From assembly GCA_016840025.1 (NCBI GenBank), contig JAEOTF010000235.1, positions 1 to 12,778 of the forward strand: a DNA stretch of 12,778 nucleotides, written 5' to 3'. Every line of letters begins with the position of its first letter. Position 1 is the first letter of the stretch. This document shows, one piece after another, positions 1 to 6,297 of this stretch. The DNA comes from Candidatus Hodarchaeota archaeon (GTDB taxonomy: Archaea; Asgardarchaeota; Heimdallarchaeia; Hodarchaeales; YT1-039). The position numbers and the translations under genes were made by a program. The notes beneath the pieces were generated by a model that worked only from the letters and a program-made list of their open reading frames with translations, searched no databases and was not told the origin of the DNA.

Positions 1-1
1 G

Positions 2-592
2 TGGGTAGGAGCGACCTATATAGATACGATTCAAGAAGAATTTGATACTTATCCTGAAGATGAATATTATTTTGCAGATAAAGAGATTGCAGGATTTGAT
101 CTGGTAATAGAACGTGAAGTATGGGAAGATTATATGCCAATTCAGAGCGTTAGTACTGCAACTTTCCTGTCCGATAACTTTTTTCCAGCGAATGTTATTT
201 CAAGTGTTTTCGATTATCTCTACACTCCATCTTCCATGTTAACTGCAAATATAACGCTACTAAACTATGTTTTTGCGGATGTTACCGATAAAATCCAACA
301 ACAAATAACACAACTGGAAAATGACTACTATCAAGACAAAACAACAGCTGATAGGTTAAATATGGGCGCAATTATAATAACCGTTACTATGATTTTGGCT
401 TCTGCTATGTCAAATCGGCTTCAGGACAAGAGTACTCAACAGAACTTCTCAACATTGAGAGGGGATGTACTAAAGACTGAAGAAGTGGTCGTTTCGAAAC
501 AGGATTGGATTTCGATACCGGTATTGTTACTTGCCGCCACGCTTGCGTTAGTTGGAGTGTTAATTCCTCTCATATTGCCATATTTTCTATGA
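2..592 (+). CDS. Membrane protein of unknown function, 5'-truncated by the window edge
   Basis: The frame is open from base 2, so the ATG at 134 is probably internal and the gene begins left of the window; 196 residues are visible. The first ~45 visible residues are acidic and aromatic (EEFDTYPEDEYYF), as in an extracytoplasmic segment. A polar, coiled-coil-prone stretch (DKIQQQITQLENDYYQDK, about 95-113) is followed by a hydrophobic segment at about 121-138, a charged loop, and a strong C-terminal membrane helix at about 170-194 ending at the carboxyl terminus. The visible part is therefore a C-terminal two-helix membrane hairpin. I do not recognise the family. It lies 200 bp upstream of another membrane protein on the same strand, but nothing shows co-transcription. 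Confidence 0.7.
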   Translation, partial: WVGATYIDTIQEEFDTYPEDEYYFADKEIAGFDLVIEREVWEDYMPIQSVSTATFLSDNFFPANVISSVFDYLYTPSSMLTANITLLNYVFADVTDKIQQQITQLENDYYQDKTTADRLNMGAIIITVTMILASAMSNRLQDKSTQQNFSTLRGDVLKTEEVVVSKQDWISIPVLLLAATLALVGVLIPLILPYFL

Positions 593-714
593 ATGTGTAT
601 GGGGTAATCACCAAAAATATTAGTGATAACATAACTACAAACCGAAATAAGGTAATAACAAAGGAAGATAGAGATCTATTTGCAATGAAAAATAATCTTC
701 TGTGCTTTCGCTAA
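589..714 (+). CDS. Possible 41-residue ORF overlapping the preceding stop codon
   Basis: An ATG at 589-591 overlaps the TGA stop (590-592) of the upstream membrane protein in a classic ATGA arrangement, which often reflects translational coupling. The frame runs 41 codons to a TAA at 712-714. The product is hydrophilic, rich in Asn, Lys and Thr, with no membrane segment or motif I recognise. Composition alone does not separate it from chance, and no independent Shine-Dalgarno is seen. Listed only because of the overlap geometry. Confidence 0.2.
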   Translation: MNVYGVITKNISDNITTNRNKVITKEDRDLFAMKNNLLCFR

Positions 715-777
715 CAGATTCTGAAAATCCTATCAAATTCGCTGATTACAGAAATATCGCCTAATACAGTGCAGATC

Positions 778-784
778 GTGAGGA
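778..784 (+). promoter_or_regulatory. Ribosome binding site deciding a GTG start
   Basis: GTGAGGA lies 7 nt before the GTG at 792. The nearby ATG at 790 is followed immediately by TGA, so it cannot start the gene. This supports GTG at 792. Confidence 0.5.
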
Positions 785-791
785 ATTACAT

Positions 792-1865
792 GTGAAAGAG
801 TATACATTAGAACATACTCTCTATCATCGTGTAGATGAAGATGTATTAAAAGAGTTAAAGATTGAAGAAAATCGGATTCCTGATTTCTGTGAATACATTA
901 AGAAACGAGAGATTCTTCCTAAGAAAAGTTTTTTACTAAACTTTTTTACAGTTGATGACTTTATCCCCCTTTGTTTCACCGCTTTTTTGGCAATATTTGG
1001 TTTTGTTATATTCTGGACCATTGGTAGTTCCTTGGTTGATAATTTTGGGGCAATTAATGCTGGATTTGTACCTAGGGATAGTTTAGAGGAATCTTTTATC
1101 AAGGACCTTCCATCTTTTTTGTATATGCCGATATATCTGGGATTGATTTTCATTTTTGGTAGTATAGGAATTGAATTTTCGTATATTTTTATCAAACTAT
1201 TACGCGGTGATCGTGTAAACAAGCATCGTGTGAATAAGGCGGAAAAATATCTAGCAACTGAGGTTGATGAAGCTGTTGCTATCACAAAGCGTGACATCTC
1301 CGATTATATTGAACCAAAAATCACTACCGAAGGATATGAGGAAGAAAGAAAAATCCATCTAAAGTATAAACTCAATAGAATCCTCCCTAGTTGGAGATTA
1401 GACCGAGTTCTAACACCTTTCATCCGAAAATCTTCTGTACTTGGTATAACCGGAGCATTAGCCTTCATCGGATGGGGAATAAGCATTATATTTATCTCGG
1501 TCTCAATGTGGGATAATCCTGACCATGATATAACGGGTACATTGGTTCTCTTCGTATTATTTGGGATTTTTCCTTTGTGGATTGGATTTTCATTAAGTAA
1601 ATCTCACATATTTGATGCAGGATTCAATATTTGGAAATATAGTTCAATTCGTAAAGCAATGATAGAAGAACAGAAAGAGTATATTAGTAACCTCAATACC
1701 CATGTAAACCACTCTTCAGGCGATCTTGAGGTGAAAATTGACCTTTTAAATGCGTACTGGACTCTACAAGAATTGAAAAATAATCCTAAACTTTTTCTGC
1801 CTTCTTATTTTAAGATTTGGACTCTTATAGGTGTATTGTTTACATTAGCGGGATTTTTCGTTTAA
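792..1865 (+). CDS. Five-helix integral membrane protein of unknown family, full-length paralog of the gene at 12080
   Basis: 357 residues with a GTG start. The N-terminal ~55 residues are charged and probably cytosolic (or membrane-peripheral). Hydrophobic segments lie at about 57-80, 107-136, 216-240, 247-268 and 341-357, the last ending at the carboxyl terminus. A hydrophilic, Lys/Glu-rich region of ~75 residues (about 138-212) separates helices 2 and 3, and a second soluble helical stretch (about 270-338) separates helices 4 and 5. I see no catalytic motif and do not recognise the family; a transporter or membrane scaffold would be a guess. Residues ~147-357 are repeated with about 84% identity in the truncated copy at 12080-12715. 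The conserved blocks, such as IEPKITTEGYEEERKIHLKY and WTLIGVLFTLAGFFV, point to the C-terminal two-thirds as the constrained part. Confidence 0.8.
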   Translation: MKEYTLEHTLYHRVDEDVLKELKIEENRIPDFCEYIKKREILPKKSFLLNFFTVDDFIPLCFTAFLAIFGFVIFWTIGSSLVDNFGAINAGFVPRDSLEESFIKDLPSFLYMPIYLGLIFIFGSIGIEFSYIFIKLLRGDRVNKHRVNKAEKYLATEVDEAVAITKRDISDYIEPKITTEGYEEERKIHLKYKLNRILPSWRLDRVLTPFIRKSSVLGITGALAFIGWGISIIFISVSMWDNPDHDITGTLVLFVLFGIFPLWIGFSLSKSHIFDAGFNIWKYSSIRKAMIEEQKEYISNLNTHVNHSSGDLEVKIDLLNAYWTLQELKNNPKLFLPSYFKIWTLIGVLFTLAGFFV

Positions 1866-1876
1866 AGAGCTAAGTT
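1221..1876 (+). repeat. Duplicated segment, copy 1 (inside full-length membrane protein gene)
   Basis: This segment aligns with 12071-12727 in the same orientation. Similarity begins abruptly near 1221 (AAGCATCGTG versus AACCATTGTG) and runs through the stop codon into about 10 bases of 3' flank (shared AAGTTC). Sequences left of 1221 and 12071 are unrelated. Differences are spread along the length and include many third-position changes, so this is not a recent exact copy. Confidence 0.85.
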
Positions 1877-2007
1877 CGAGCCTAGATACCAAAATCATTC
1901 GTGCACTTATTCAATTGTTTATAACTGCTACAGTGATGTACGAGTGCTATTAGTTGCTCTAATTAAGATATTTATGAGGTCTCTTCCCACATCAAGCTGC
2001 TTCAATG

Positions 2008-2532
2008 TTAGGAAGGATTATCAATGATAGTTTGGGCTAATTCCTGGAACACTGGATCGACATTTTCATTGTGAAGAGCTGCAGATTCAATGAAAGCGGT
2101 TTCAAAACCTGTGATTTGAGATATTTCTTCAGCCAGTGTTTTCCCTTCTTCAGGGGAGATACTATCGATTGACCGGAGATCAATCTTGTTTCCAACAACA
2201 ACACATGGTCTTTTGCCAATTATCCCAACCATTTCATTTAACCAGTCTTTTACTTTCAAATATGAATCATGACTGGTAATATCATAAACTAAGACGACTC
2301 CGCGTGCACTATTGTAAAATTGTTCCCGAATAGCTTTGAATGAAGCTTGTCCTGAGAGATCCCAGACTTGAAAAGTGATATTAAGATTCTGATCGGCAAG
2401 GTGAACAATTTTTTTGGAGATATCGGCACCTATAGTAGCTTTGTACCCAATCATGGTCTCTTTACCCATCCACGCTTGAACAAGGGTTGTTTTACCGACT
2501 TTCGCTTCCCCTAATATTACTATTTTAAACAT
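2008..2532 (-). CDS. Rab/Ras-like small GTPase
   Basis: 174 residues, the usual size of a single G domain. G1 P-loop GEAKVGKT at 8-15 binds the phosphates. G2/switch I is KATIGAD at 31-37, with T33 expected to contact Mg2+. G3/switch II is WDLSGQ at 57-62, with Q62 at the Ras Gln61 position. G4 NKID at 115-118 gives guanine specificity, and G5 ESA lies at 149-151. It should act as a GTP/GDP switch. G3 reads D-L-S-G-Q rather than the Rab/Ras D-T-A-G-Q. There is no C-terminal cysteine or prenylation box, so membrane attachment would need another route; the protein ends DNPS. Such GTPases are abundant in Asgard archaea, which supports the lineage call. No GAP or roadblock gene lies beside it. 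The ATG has no clear Shine-Dalgarno; a weak TATA-like TTTAAATA lies ~70 bp upstream. It diverges from the nitroreductase across 228 bp. Confidence 0.93.
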   Translation of the reverse strand: MFKIVILGEAKVGKTTLVQAWMGKETMIGYKATIGADISKKIVHLADQNLNITFQVWDLSGQASFKAIREQFYNSARGVVLVYDITSHDSYLKVKDWLNEMVGIIGKRPCVVVGNKIDLRSIDSISPEEGKTLAEEISQITGFETAFIESAALHNENVDPVFQELAQTIIDNPS

Positions 2533-2746
2533 AAAGTGTCGGGCGTTCAGATCTATTCACCTAGCCTTCTTTTACGTTCCTTCTGTACAATTCCTTATGA
2601 AGATATTTAAAACCATATAGAAGGAAAAACTGACAATTATTATAGATTATAACTGCAACTATCACTAATGATTTAAGGGGCAATTTAGGTTTACTTTAAT
2701 TAGATGAATTATCGTTAATATAAGGAAGTCCTCGACGTTATTCATC

Positions 2747-2752
2747 AAGGAG
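2747..2752 (+). promoter_or_regulatory. Strong Shine-Dalgarno of the nitroreductase gene
   Basis: AAGGAG lies 8 nt before the ATG at 2761, an optimal placement that fixes this start. Confidence 0.6.
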
Positions 2753-2760
2753 AAGATATC

Positions 2761-3528
2761 ATGAAGAACAATCCTGTTATTGAAACAATTCTTGATCATA
2801 AGTCGATACGTCAGTATACTGATGAAATGCCATCGGATGAGATGATTGAAACTATTGTACGGGCTGGACAACAGGCTCCATTTGCATATCAGAATTATAG
2901 CATTCTATTGTCCCGTGATAGGAAAAGGAATCCATTCAAAGCTCCTCTTCTATTTACGATCTGTGTTGATATTCACAAGATTGAACTCATTATGAAGAAA
3001 AGAGGGTGGAAAATGAAAACTAATGACCTAACGTTGATTTTATTCGGCATAGAAGACGCGTCGTTTGTCGCACAAAATATGGTAACCGCAGCTCGGAGCT
3101 TGGGACTAGGGAGTTGTTTCTTGGGTCGACCGTTATCAGCGACTGAGAACATCATAAAGAAATATAAATTACCGAAACGAGTGTTTCCGATTGTTCAGTT
3201 AGCGGTAGGATATCCTGCGGAGAATCCCCCTTGTAGACCAAGATATCCATTAGAATTTAGCTTATTTGAAGATGAATATCCTACAGAATTTGATGAGGAT
3301 ACGCTAGAAAACGCTATGAAACAAATGGATGAGGGATATCTTGCTCAAGACTACTATCGTGAAGGAAATGTAAAGATCCCTCTGGAGAATCGAGAAGAGA
3401 CTTACACTTTCGACAATTACAGCTGGGTTGAACACATTTCTCGTAAATTAGGACAGTGGCTTGACTCGACCAAATATCAGAGAGAACAACTAGAAAAATG
3501 CGGATTTTATATCGATAAAGAAAGGTAG
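2761..3528 (+). CDS. Nitroreductase-family FMN oxidoreductase (NfsA/FRP-like)
   Basis: 255 residues, expected to be a cytosolic, homodimeric flavoprotein using NAD(P)H to reduce nitro compounds, quinones or flavins; the true substrate cannot be read from sequence. The N-terminal HKSIRQYT (13-20) is the typical FMN-phosphate-binding start of the family. RAGQQAPFAYQNYS (34-47) matches the conserved APxxxNxQ-type segment. ARSLGLGSCFLG (111-122) is the second FMN-binding loop, and LAVGYPAENPPCRPRYPLE (147-165) is the signature after the core beta strand, as in NfsA-type proteins. The C-terminal ~90 residues, ending EQLEKCGFYIDKE, form the extension seen in larger members. Length and motif order are normal and the gene looks intact. 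It is monocistronic, and a chemoreceptor tail remnant begins only ~27 bp downstream. Confidence 0.9.
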   Translation: MKNNPVIETILDHKSIRQYTDEMPSDEMIETIVRAGQQAPFAYQNYSILLSRDRKRNPFKAPLLFTICVDIHKIELIMKKRGWKMKTNDLTLILFGIEDASFVAQNMVTAARSLGLGSCFLGRPLSATENIIKKYKLPKRVFPIVQLAVGYPAENPPCRPRYPLEFSLFEDEYPTEFDEDTLENAMKQMDEGYLAQDYYREGNVKIPLENREETYTFDNYSWVEHISRKLGQWLDSTKYQREQLEKCGFYIDKER

Positions 3529-3555
3529 CTAGTTAATCTCGATTTCGGATTTTAA

Positions 3556-3651
3556 CAAGCAGTAACTATGCTAGAAATGAGTTCATCAGCACAAGAACTC
3601 GCAGGGATTTCAGAAGAGCTGAACAAACTAGTTTCTCGCTTTAGAATTTAA
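3556..3651 (+). pseudogene. Remnant of a methyl-accepting chemotaxis protein (C-terminal tail only)
   Basis: The frame from 3556 to the TAA at 3649-3651 encodes 31 residues, including SSAQELAGISEEL and ending LVSRFRI. This is the typical end of chemoreceptor signalling domains: a heptad-patterned helix with Ser/Ala/Gln/Glu followed by a terminal [LV]-V-x-x-F-x-I. An in-frame stop at 3553-3555 and the nitroreductase stop at 3526-3528 leave no room for the rest of the gene, so only the 3' end survives. The bases just upstream in another frame read SISDFNKQ, which could be a frameshifted continuation but is too short to judge. An ATG at 3568 could give a 27-residue peptide, but it has no good ribosome binding site. 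The alternative is a chance helical ORF. A gene for CheD, which modifies chemoreceptors, lies ~3.3 kb away. Confidence 0.55.
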
Positions 3652-3660
3652 GCGTAGAAT

Positions 3661-3702
3661 CTTTCTTTATTTTTTTCCAAATTATAAATTCTCAAGTTTT
3701 TT
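3661..3702 (+). terminator. Oligo-T terminator-like region
   Basis: Two plus-strand T tracts (T7 at 3670-3676 and T6 at 3697-3702) follow the nitroreductase and chemoreceptor remnant, before the convergent surface-protein gene. Archaeal termination typically uses such T runs without a hairpin. No strong stem-loop is seen. Confidence 0.45.
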
Positions 3703-3786
3703 ATAGCGTTCACTTGATAATCCAAGCTTGTTCCCAATTAGCTACGGATGTACTATTATTAATTGTTACTATTCCTATTGAACGAT

Positions 3787-4674
3787 TTAATTTAATTGTT
3801 GGTTTCGCTTTCTTCTAATGATAATTACTAATGCAGTGATTGTAAAGATCAGAAGAGTTTCAGTTATCCCTAATCCAGAAATAACAGGAGAACGTCTTTG
3901 ATCGCTCTCTAGTGTGGCAATGAAAGTTGTTTTGTCTACGGCACCGTCGTCAAATTTACCTGTGATTTCGTGCTCAAATTTCTTGAGAACACCTTGCTTT
4001 GTATCAAATTCAATTGAATAGTCAAATGTTAGTGTATAATCAACGGTGTTTTCACTTCCCGTATAACTATCATTCCCCTTTATTCTGTATTCAAGGGTTG
4101 CTTTACCTTTCTTAACATCAGAATTTGATACCTCAAGACCTTCGAGTCTACCATAGCTTTTCAGCTCATCTATGCATTCACTCAAATCGTCTTCCCATAC
4201 ATCAAATTCGTCTGTATAGTGAAAGAGGGGTCTATACTCTTCACAGAAGGCTTTAATTAGTGCTGAATGATAATTTCCATAAATCCTTTCATAAGTTTCA
4301 TAACCCCTAAACCCATCTAGTATTTTTACCTCTCCTTTGCTTTCAAAAATTTCAATAATCGTGATAGTTTGACTGGATGTATATTCCCAATTTCTAACAA
4401 TTCTTCCTATCTTATCCCTGAGTTGAGAGGTGTATTTCATAACTAGGGTGAATTCATCACCTTCATTAAATCCAACATTGCCATCTCCAGTAAAATCCTC
4501 TGATGTCTCTGTGGTAAATGGCTCTGTAGTAGTTGTAGTAGTAGTAATTTGGTTAGATCTACTATCACTTTCTTTTGTAATAACTATAATTTCGATTGAC
4601 AAAACTAAGAGAAATACCAGTATAAAACCATTAATTGTTTTTATCCATTGTTTAGTAAAATTCAACACCTCCAT
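3787..4674 (-). CDS. Cell-surface protein with N-terminal signal/anchor, Thr-rich linker and C-terminal membrane anchor
   Basis: 295 residues. A hydrophobic helix at about 15-33 is a signal peptide or signal anchor. A low-complexity linker follows: seven consecutive Thr (44-50), then EPFTTETSED, a likely O-glycosylated stalk. The ectodomain (~70-262) is beta-rich and acidic with C144 and C167, a possible disulfide. GDEFTLVMKYTSQ (72-84) opens it, and alternating polar/hydrophobic strands such as VDYTLTFDYSIEF (211-223) close it. A C-terminal helix (~266-286) is followed by the basic tail RRKRNQQLN, the usual layout of archaeal anchored surface proteins. No enzymatic motif is visible and I do not recognise the family. 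The ATG is immediately followed by GAGGTG inside the coding sequence and has no upstream Shine-Dalgarno, so a leaderless start is plausible. It lies 97 bp downstream of the restored end of the MFS transporter, on the same strand. Confidence 0.8.
   Translation of the reverse strand: MEVLNFTKQWIKTINGFILVFLLVLSIEIIVITKESDSRSNQITTTTTTTEPFTTETSEDFTGDGNVGFNEGDEFTLVMKYTSQLRDKIGRIVRNWEYTSSQTITIIEIFESKGEVKILDGFRGYETYERIYGNYHSALIKAFCEEYRPLFHYTDEFDVWEDDLSECIDELKSYGRLEGLEVSNSDVKKGKATLEYRIKGNDSYTGSENTVDYTLTFDYSIEFDTKQGVLKKFEHEITGKFDDGAVDKTTFIATLESDQRRSPVISGLGITETLLIFTITALVIIIRRKRNQQLN
4525..4545 (-). repeat. Trinucleotide (ACN) tract encoding seven threonines
   Basis: Seven consecutive Thr codons made of ACT/ACA units lie in the linker of the surface protein. 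Such short tandem codon tracts can change length by replication slippage while keeping the frame. Confidence 0.7.
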
Positions 4675-4690
4675 ATTTATCTAACAAAAT

Positions 4691-4698
4691 GAATATAG
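4691..4698 (-). promoter_or_regulatory. Candidate TATA box of the surface-protein gene
   Basis: CTATATTC on the minus strand lies 17-24 nt before the ATG at 4674, the distance expected for a leaderless or nearly leaderless archaeal transcript. No Shine-Dalgarno lies between. Weak, since AT-rich motifs are common here. Confidence 0.3.
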
Positions 4699-4754
4699 AT
4701 AGAGATTGATCTGTGTCTATAATAATCCTTTCAGGAATCAATGATCAAGATTTT

Positions 4755-4760
4755 AAAAAA
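4755..4760 (-). terminator. Oligo-T tract after the restored MFS stop codon
   Basis: A T6 run on the minus strand lies 11 nt beyond the out-of-frame stop at 4772-4774. Its position fits termination of the longer, frameshift-restored transporter gene rather than the ORF ending at 4984. Confidence 0.35.
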
Positions 4761-4771
4761 TCAATTGCTTT

Positions 4772-4987
4772 TTATGCTTCAAAGTTTTCTGATTTAATTG
4801 AAGATTGAAAGTGATGAAGAGTTGAGTCTTCTCGCAGGTTTTTTAGGGCATAAAAAATACACCAGGAGCTTACAAACCCTAGAAATCCCAAAAATACCAT
4901 AACAGCCCATGTATCATAATACGCAATGATTTTACCCGAGATAAAGCTCACAGGTGCAGCTACTAATAGAGTTAGTGTTGGTATTAA
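4772..4987 (-). pseudogene. Out-of-frame C-terminal tail (helices 11-12) of the MFS transporter
   Basis: In the -1 frame relative to the transporter ORF, starting at the base where that ORF stops, 71 residues run to a TAA at 4772-4774. They form two membrane helices, LIPTLTLLVAAPVSFISG and WAVMVFLGFLGFVSSWCIFY, separated by a short polar loop (KIIAYYDT), and a polar cytosolic tail. This is what an MFS protein needs after its tenth helix. Adding one T on the minus strand near 4986-4988 (ATTCCTTAATA to ATTCCTTTAATA) joins the frames as ...SRRNSFIP-LIPT.... The total then becomes 445 residues and 12 helices. The cause may be a true mutation, an assembly or sequencing error in a T run, or, less likely, programmed -1 frameshifting; no strong slippery heptamer is seen. 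Confidence 0.75.
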
Positions 4988-6108
4988 GGAATAAAGCTAT
5001 TACGTCGTGAATCAGGTATTAAATCGAGGTATACTCTTTGTAAAAGGATAAACATCATCATACGCATGAAATGTCCTAACTGGATGGTCAATCCAGAGAG
5101 AATGATTCCTATAAGCAGGAATTCGTTATTTAAGGGAAAAATAAACAGTATAAATGCTAAAACAAAGTAAAAATAGAATGTATGAACGAAATGAACTCGC
5201 GGTACCCATTTGAAAGGATTCCACTCTTTAATTTTATCCACTATAACCCACATACAGACGGTTCCTGTAATCCAGAGAGAATATCGAAATAAACTAGCCC
5301 CAAAATCGGAACCTGTGTAACCAAAATAAATAGGAAGCATTACAAAATTGCCAAAAATGACCAAAGTCGATTGATATATTGTTACTCCTAATACTAGAAA
5401 CAGTACTCGATAATCGGAAGCCACGGCACTTAAACCTTCTTGAAATTTTTGTAAGTAGACATTAAACGATTTTTCTGACCTTTCGATGTCATTATAGTCT
5501 TTCATAGTAAATAGGATCAGAAAAGCTAGAAATAACATGCCAACCGCTTGGATCATGAATACAGTTTCCCGAAAAAATACTGTTGCGAGAAGTCCCCCAA
5601 GAATGATCATGGTACTTCCAGTAATGTCAAAAATGGCGTTTGATTTACCTTTAAAAAGTCCATAAACTTCCCTATTCGGATCGTCTGCAGTTATTTTGTA
5701 ATTATTATCAAACCACGTATCCATGGCTCCAGAAAACTGTGCTGAAGATAAAGATTGAATAAGATAGACAACTAATAATTCCATAAAGGTTGATGCAAAG
5801 CATAATAGACCATAGGAGAGAGAAAATCCTATAAAAGCAACGAATAATACCCATTTTTGACCAATCCAGTCCGATAAGACACCTGTCGGATAGTCAAAGA
5901 CCGCTTGGGTTAAAAAGCCAATAGCAAGCAATATTCCCACTTCCCCGTAGCCAATCGCATCGATGAAAAAGAGAATGTAGAATGTATTAGATAACATGAA
6001 TAATGTTGTAATTAATATGCTATAGATTAAAAATTTCTTAATTAGGCTATGTGCTTGATTTGATAAGTCTATTACACCTAATTTAGTGAATAAAAAGCGA
6101 ATAGCCAT
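4984..6108 (-). CDS. Major facilitator superfamily transporter, first 10 helices in this frame (frameshifted)
   Basis: 374 residues in this frame. MFS motif A, GVLSDWIGQK (76-85), lies in the loop between helices 2 and 3, preceded by FDYPT. Hydrophobic segments lie at roughly 24-47, 57-74, 86-106, 108-121, 161-179, 183-201, 234-262, 272-291, 305-325 and 329-355, with a long central cytosolic loop (~202-232) between the six-helix halves. The frame ends abruptly just after IPDSRRNSF, the loop that normally precedes helix 11; the last two helices follow in the -1 frame. The role is secondary transport or drug/metabolite efflux; the substrate is unknown. The ATG at 6108 is followed by a normal MFS N-terminus. 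A purine-rich GGAAAGGAAG lies ~20 nt upstream, far for a Shine-Dalgarno. The gene diverges from the secreted protein at 6298 and precedes the surface-protein gene. Confidence 0.85.
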   Translation of the reverse strand: MAIRFLFTKLGVIDLSNQAHSLIKKFLIYSILITTLFMLSNTFYILFFIDAIGYGEVGILLAIGFLTQAVFDYPTGVLSDWIGQKWVLFVAFIGFSLSYGLLCFASTFMELLVVYLIQSLSSAQFSGAMDTWFDNNYKITADDPNREVYGLFKGKSNAIFDITGSTMIILGGLLATVFFRETVFMIQAVGMLFLAFLILFTMKDYNDIERSEKSFNVYLQKFQEGLSAVASDYRVLFLVLGVTIYQSTLVIFGNFVMLPIYFGYTGSDFGASLFRYSLWITGTVCMWVIVDKIKEWNPFKWVPRVHFVHTFYFYFVLAFILFIFPLNNEFLLIGIILSGLTIQLGHFMRMMMFILLQRVYLDLIPDSRRNSFIP

Positions 6109-6282
6109 ATTTATCGGTGTTTTCTTCCTTTCCTTTTAATTTTATTATCATAACATACTTAGGAAACGTCTTAACTATAATAATAGAAAAAATAAAAAGA
6201 TTTTTTAAAAATAATAGAAAAAACAAATTACAAGAGTAATATAAGATTACTCCAGTTAGAAGAGGAGATGACAGAACATCCT

Positions 6283-6290
6283 TGGAGAAG
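6283..6290 (+). promoter_or_regulatory. Shine-Dalgarno favouring the start at 6298
   Basis: TGGAGAAG, overlapping a GGAG-type site, lies 7 nt before the ATG at 6298. At the upstream ATG (6268) the AGAGGAG motif is only 2 nt away, too close. The encoded signal peptide also begins naturally at 6298. Confidence 0.5.
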
Positions 6291-6297
6291 GAATATC

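Noticed and set aside
824..1297. 157-codon minus-strand ORF within the five-helix membrane protein gene
   Set aside because: It is a shadow frame. The plus strand has the ribosome site, membrane helices and a conserved paralog.
1866..2007. Possible small RNA or tRNA gene in the gap before the GTPase
   Set aside because: No cloverleaf, GTTCGA-type T-arm with matching stems, or other structured RNA signature could be built; the lone GTTCGAG at about 1873 lacks partners.
4430..4684. 84-codon plus-strand ORF with a valine run
   Set aside because: It is the antisense of the Thr codon tract and signal anchor of the surface protein; its valine run is just the reverse of the ACN repeat.
4984..4992. 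Programmed -1 ribosomal frameshifting as the explanation of the MFS split
   Set aside because: No convincing X-XXY-YYZ slippery heptamer or downstream stem is visible. A lost T in a short T run is simpler.
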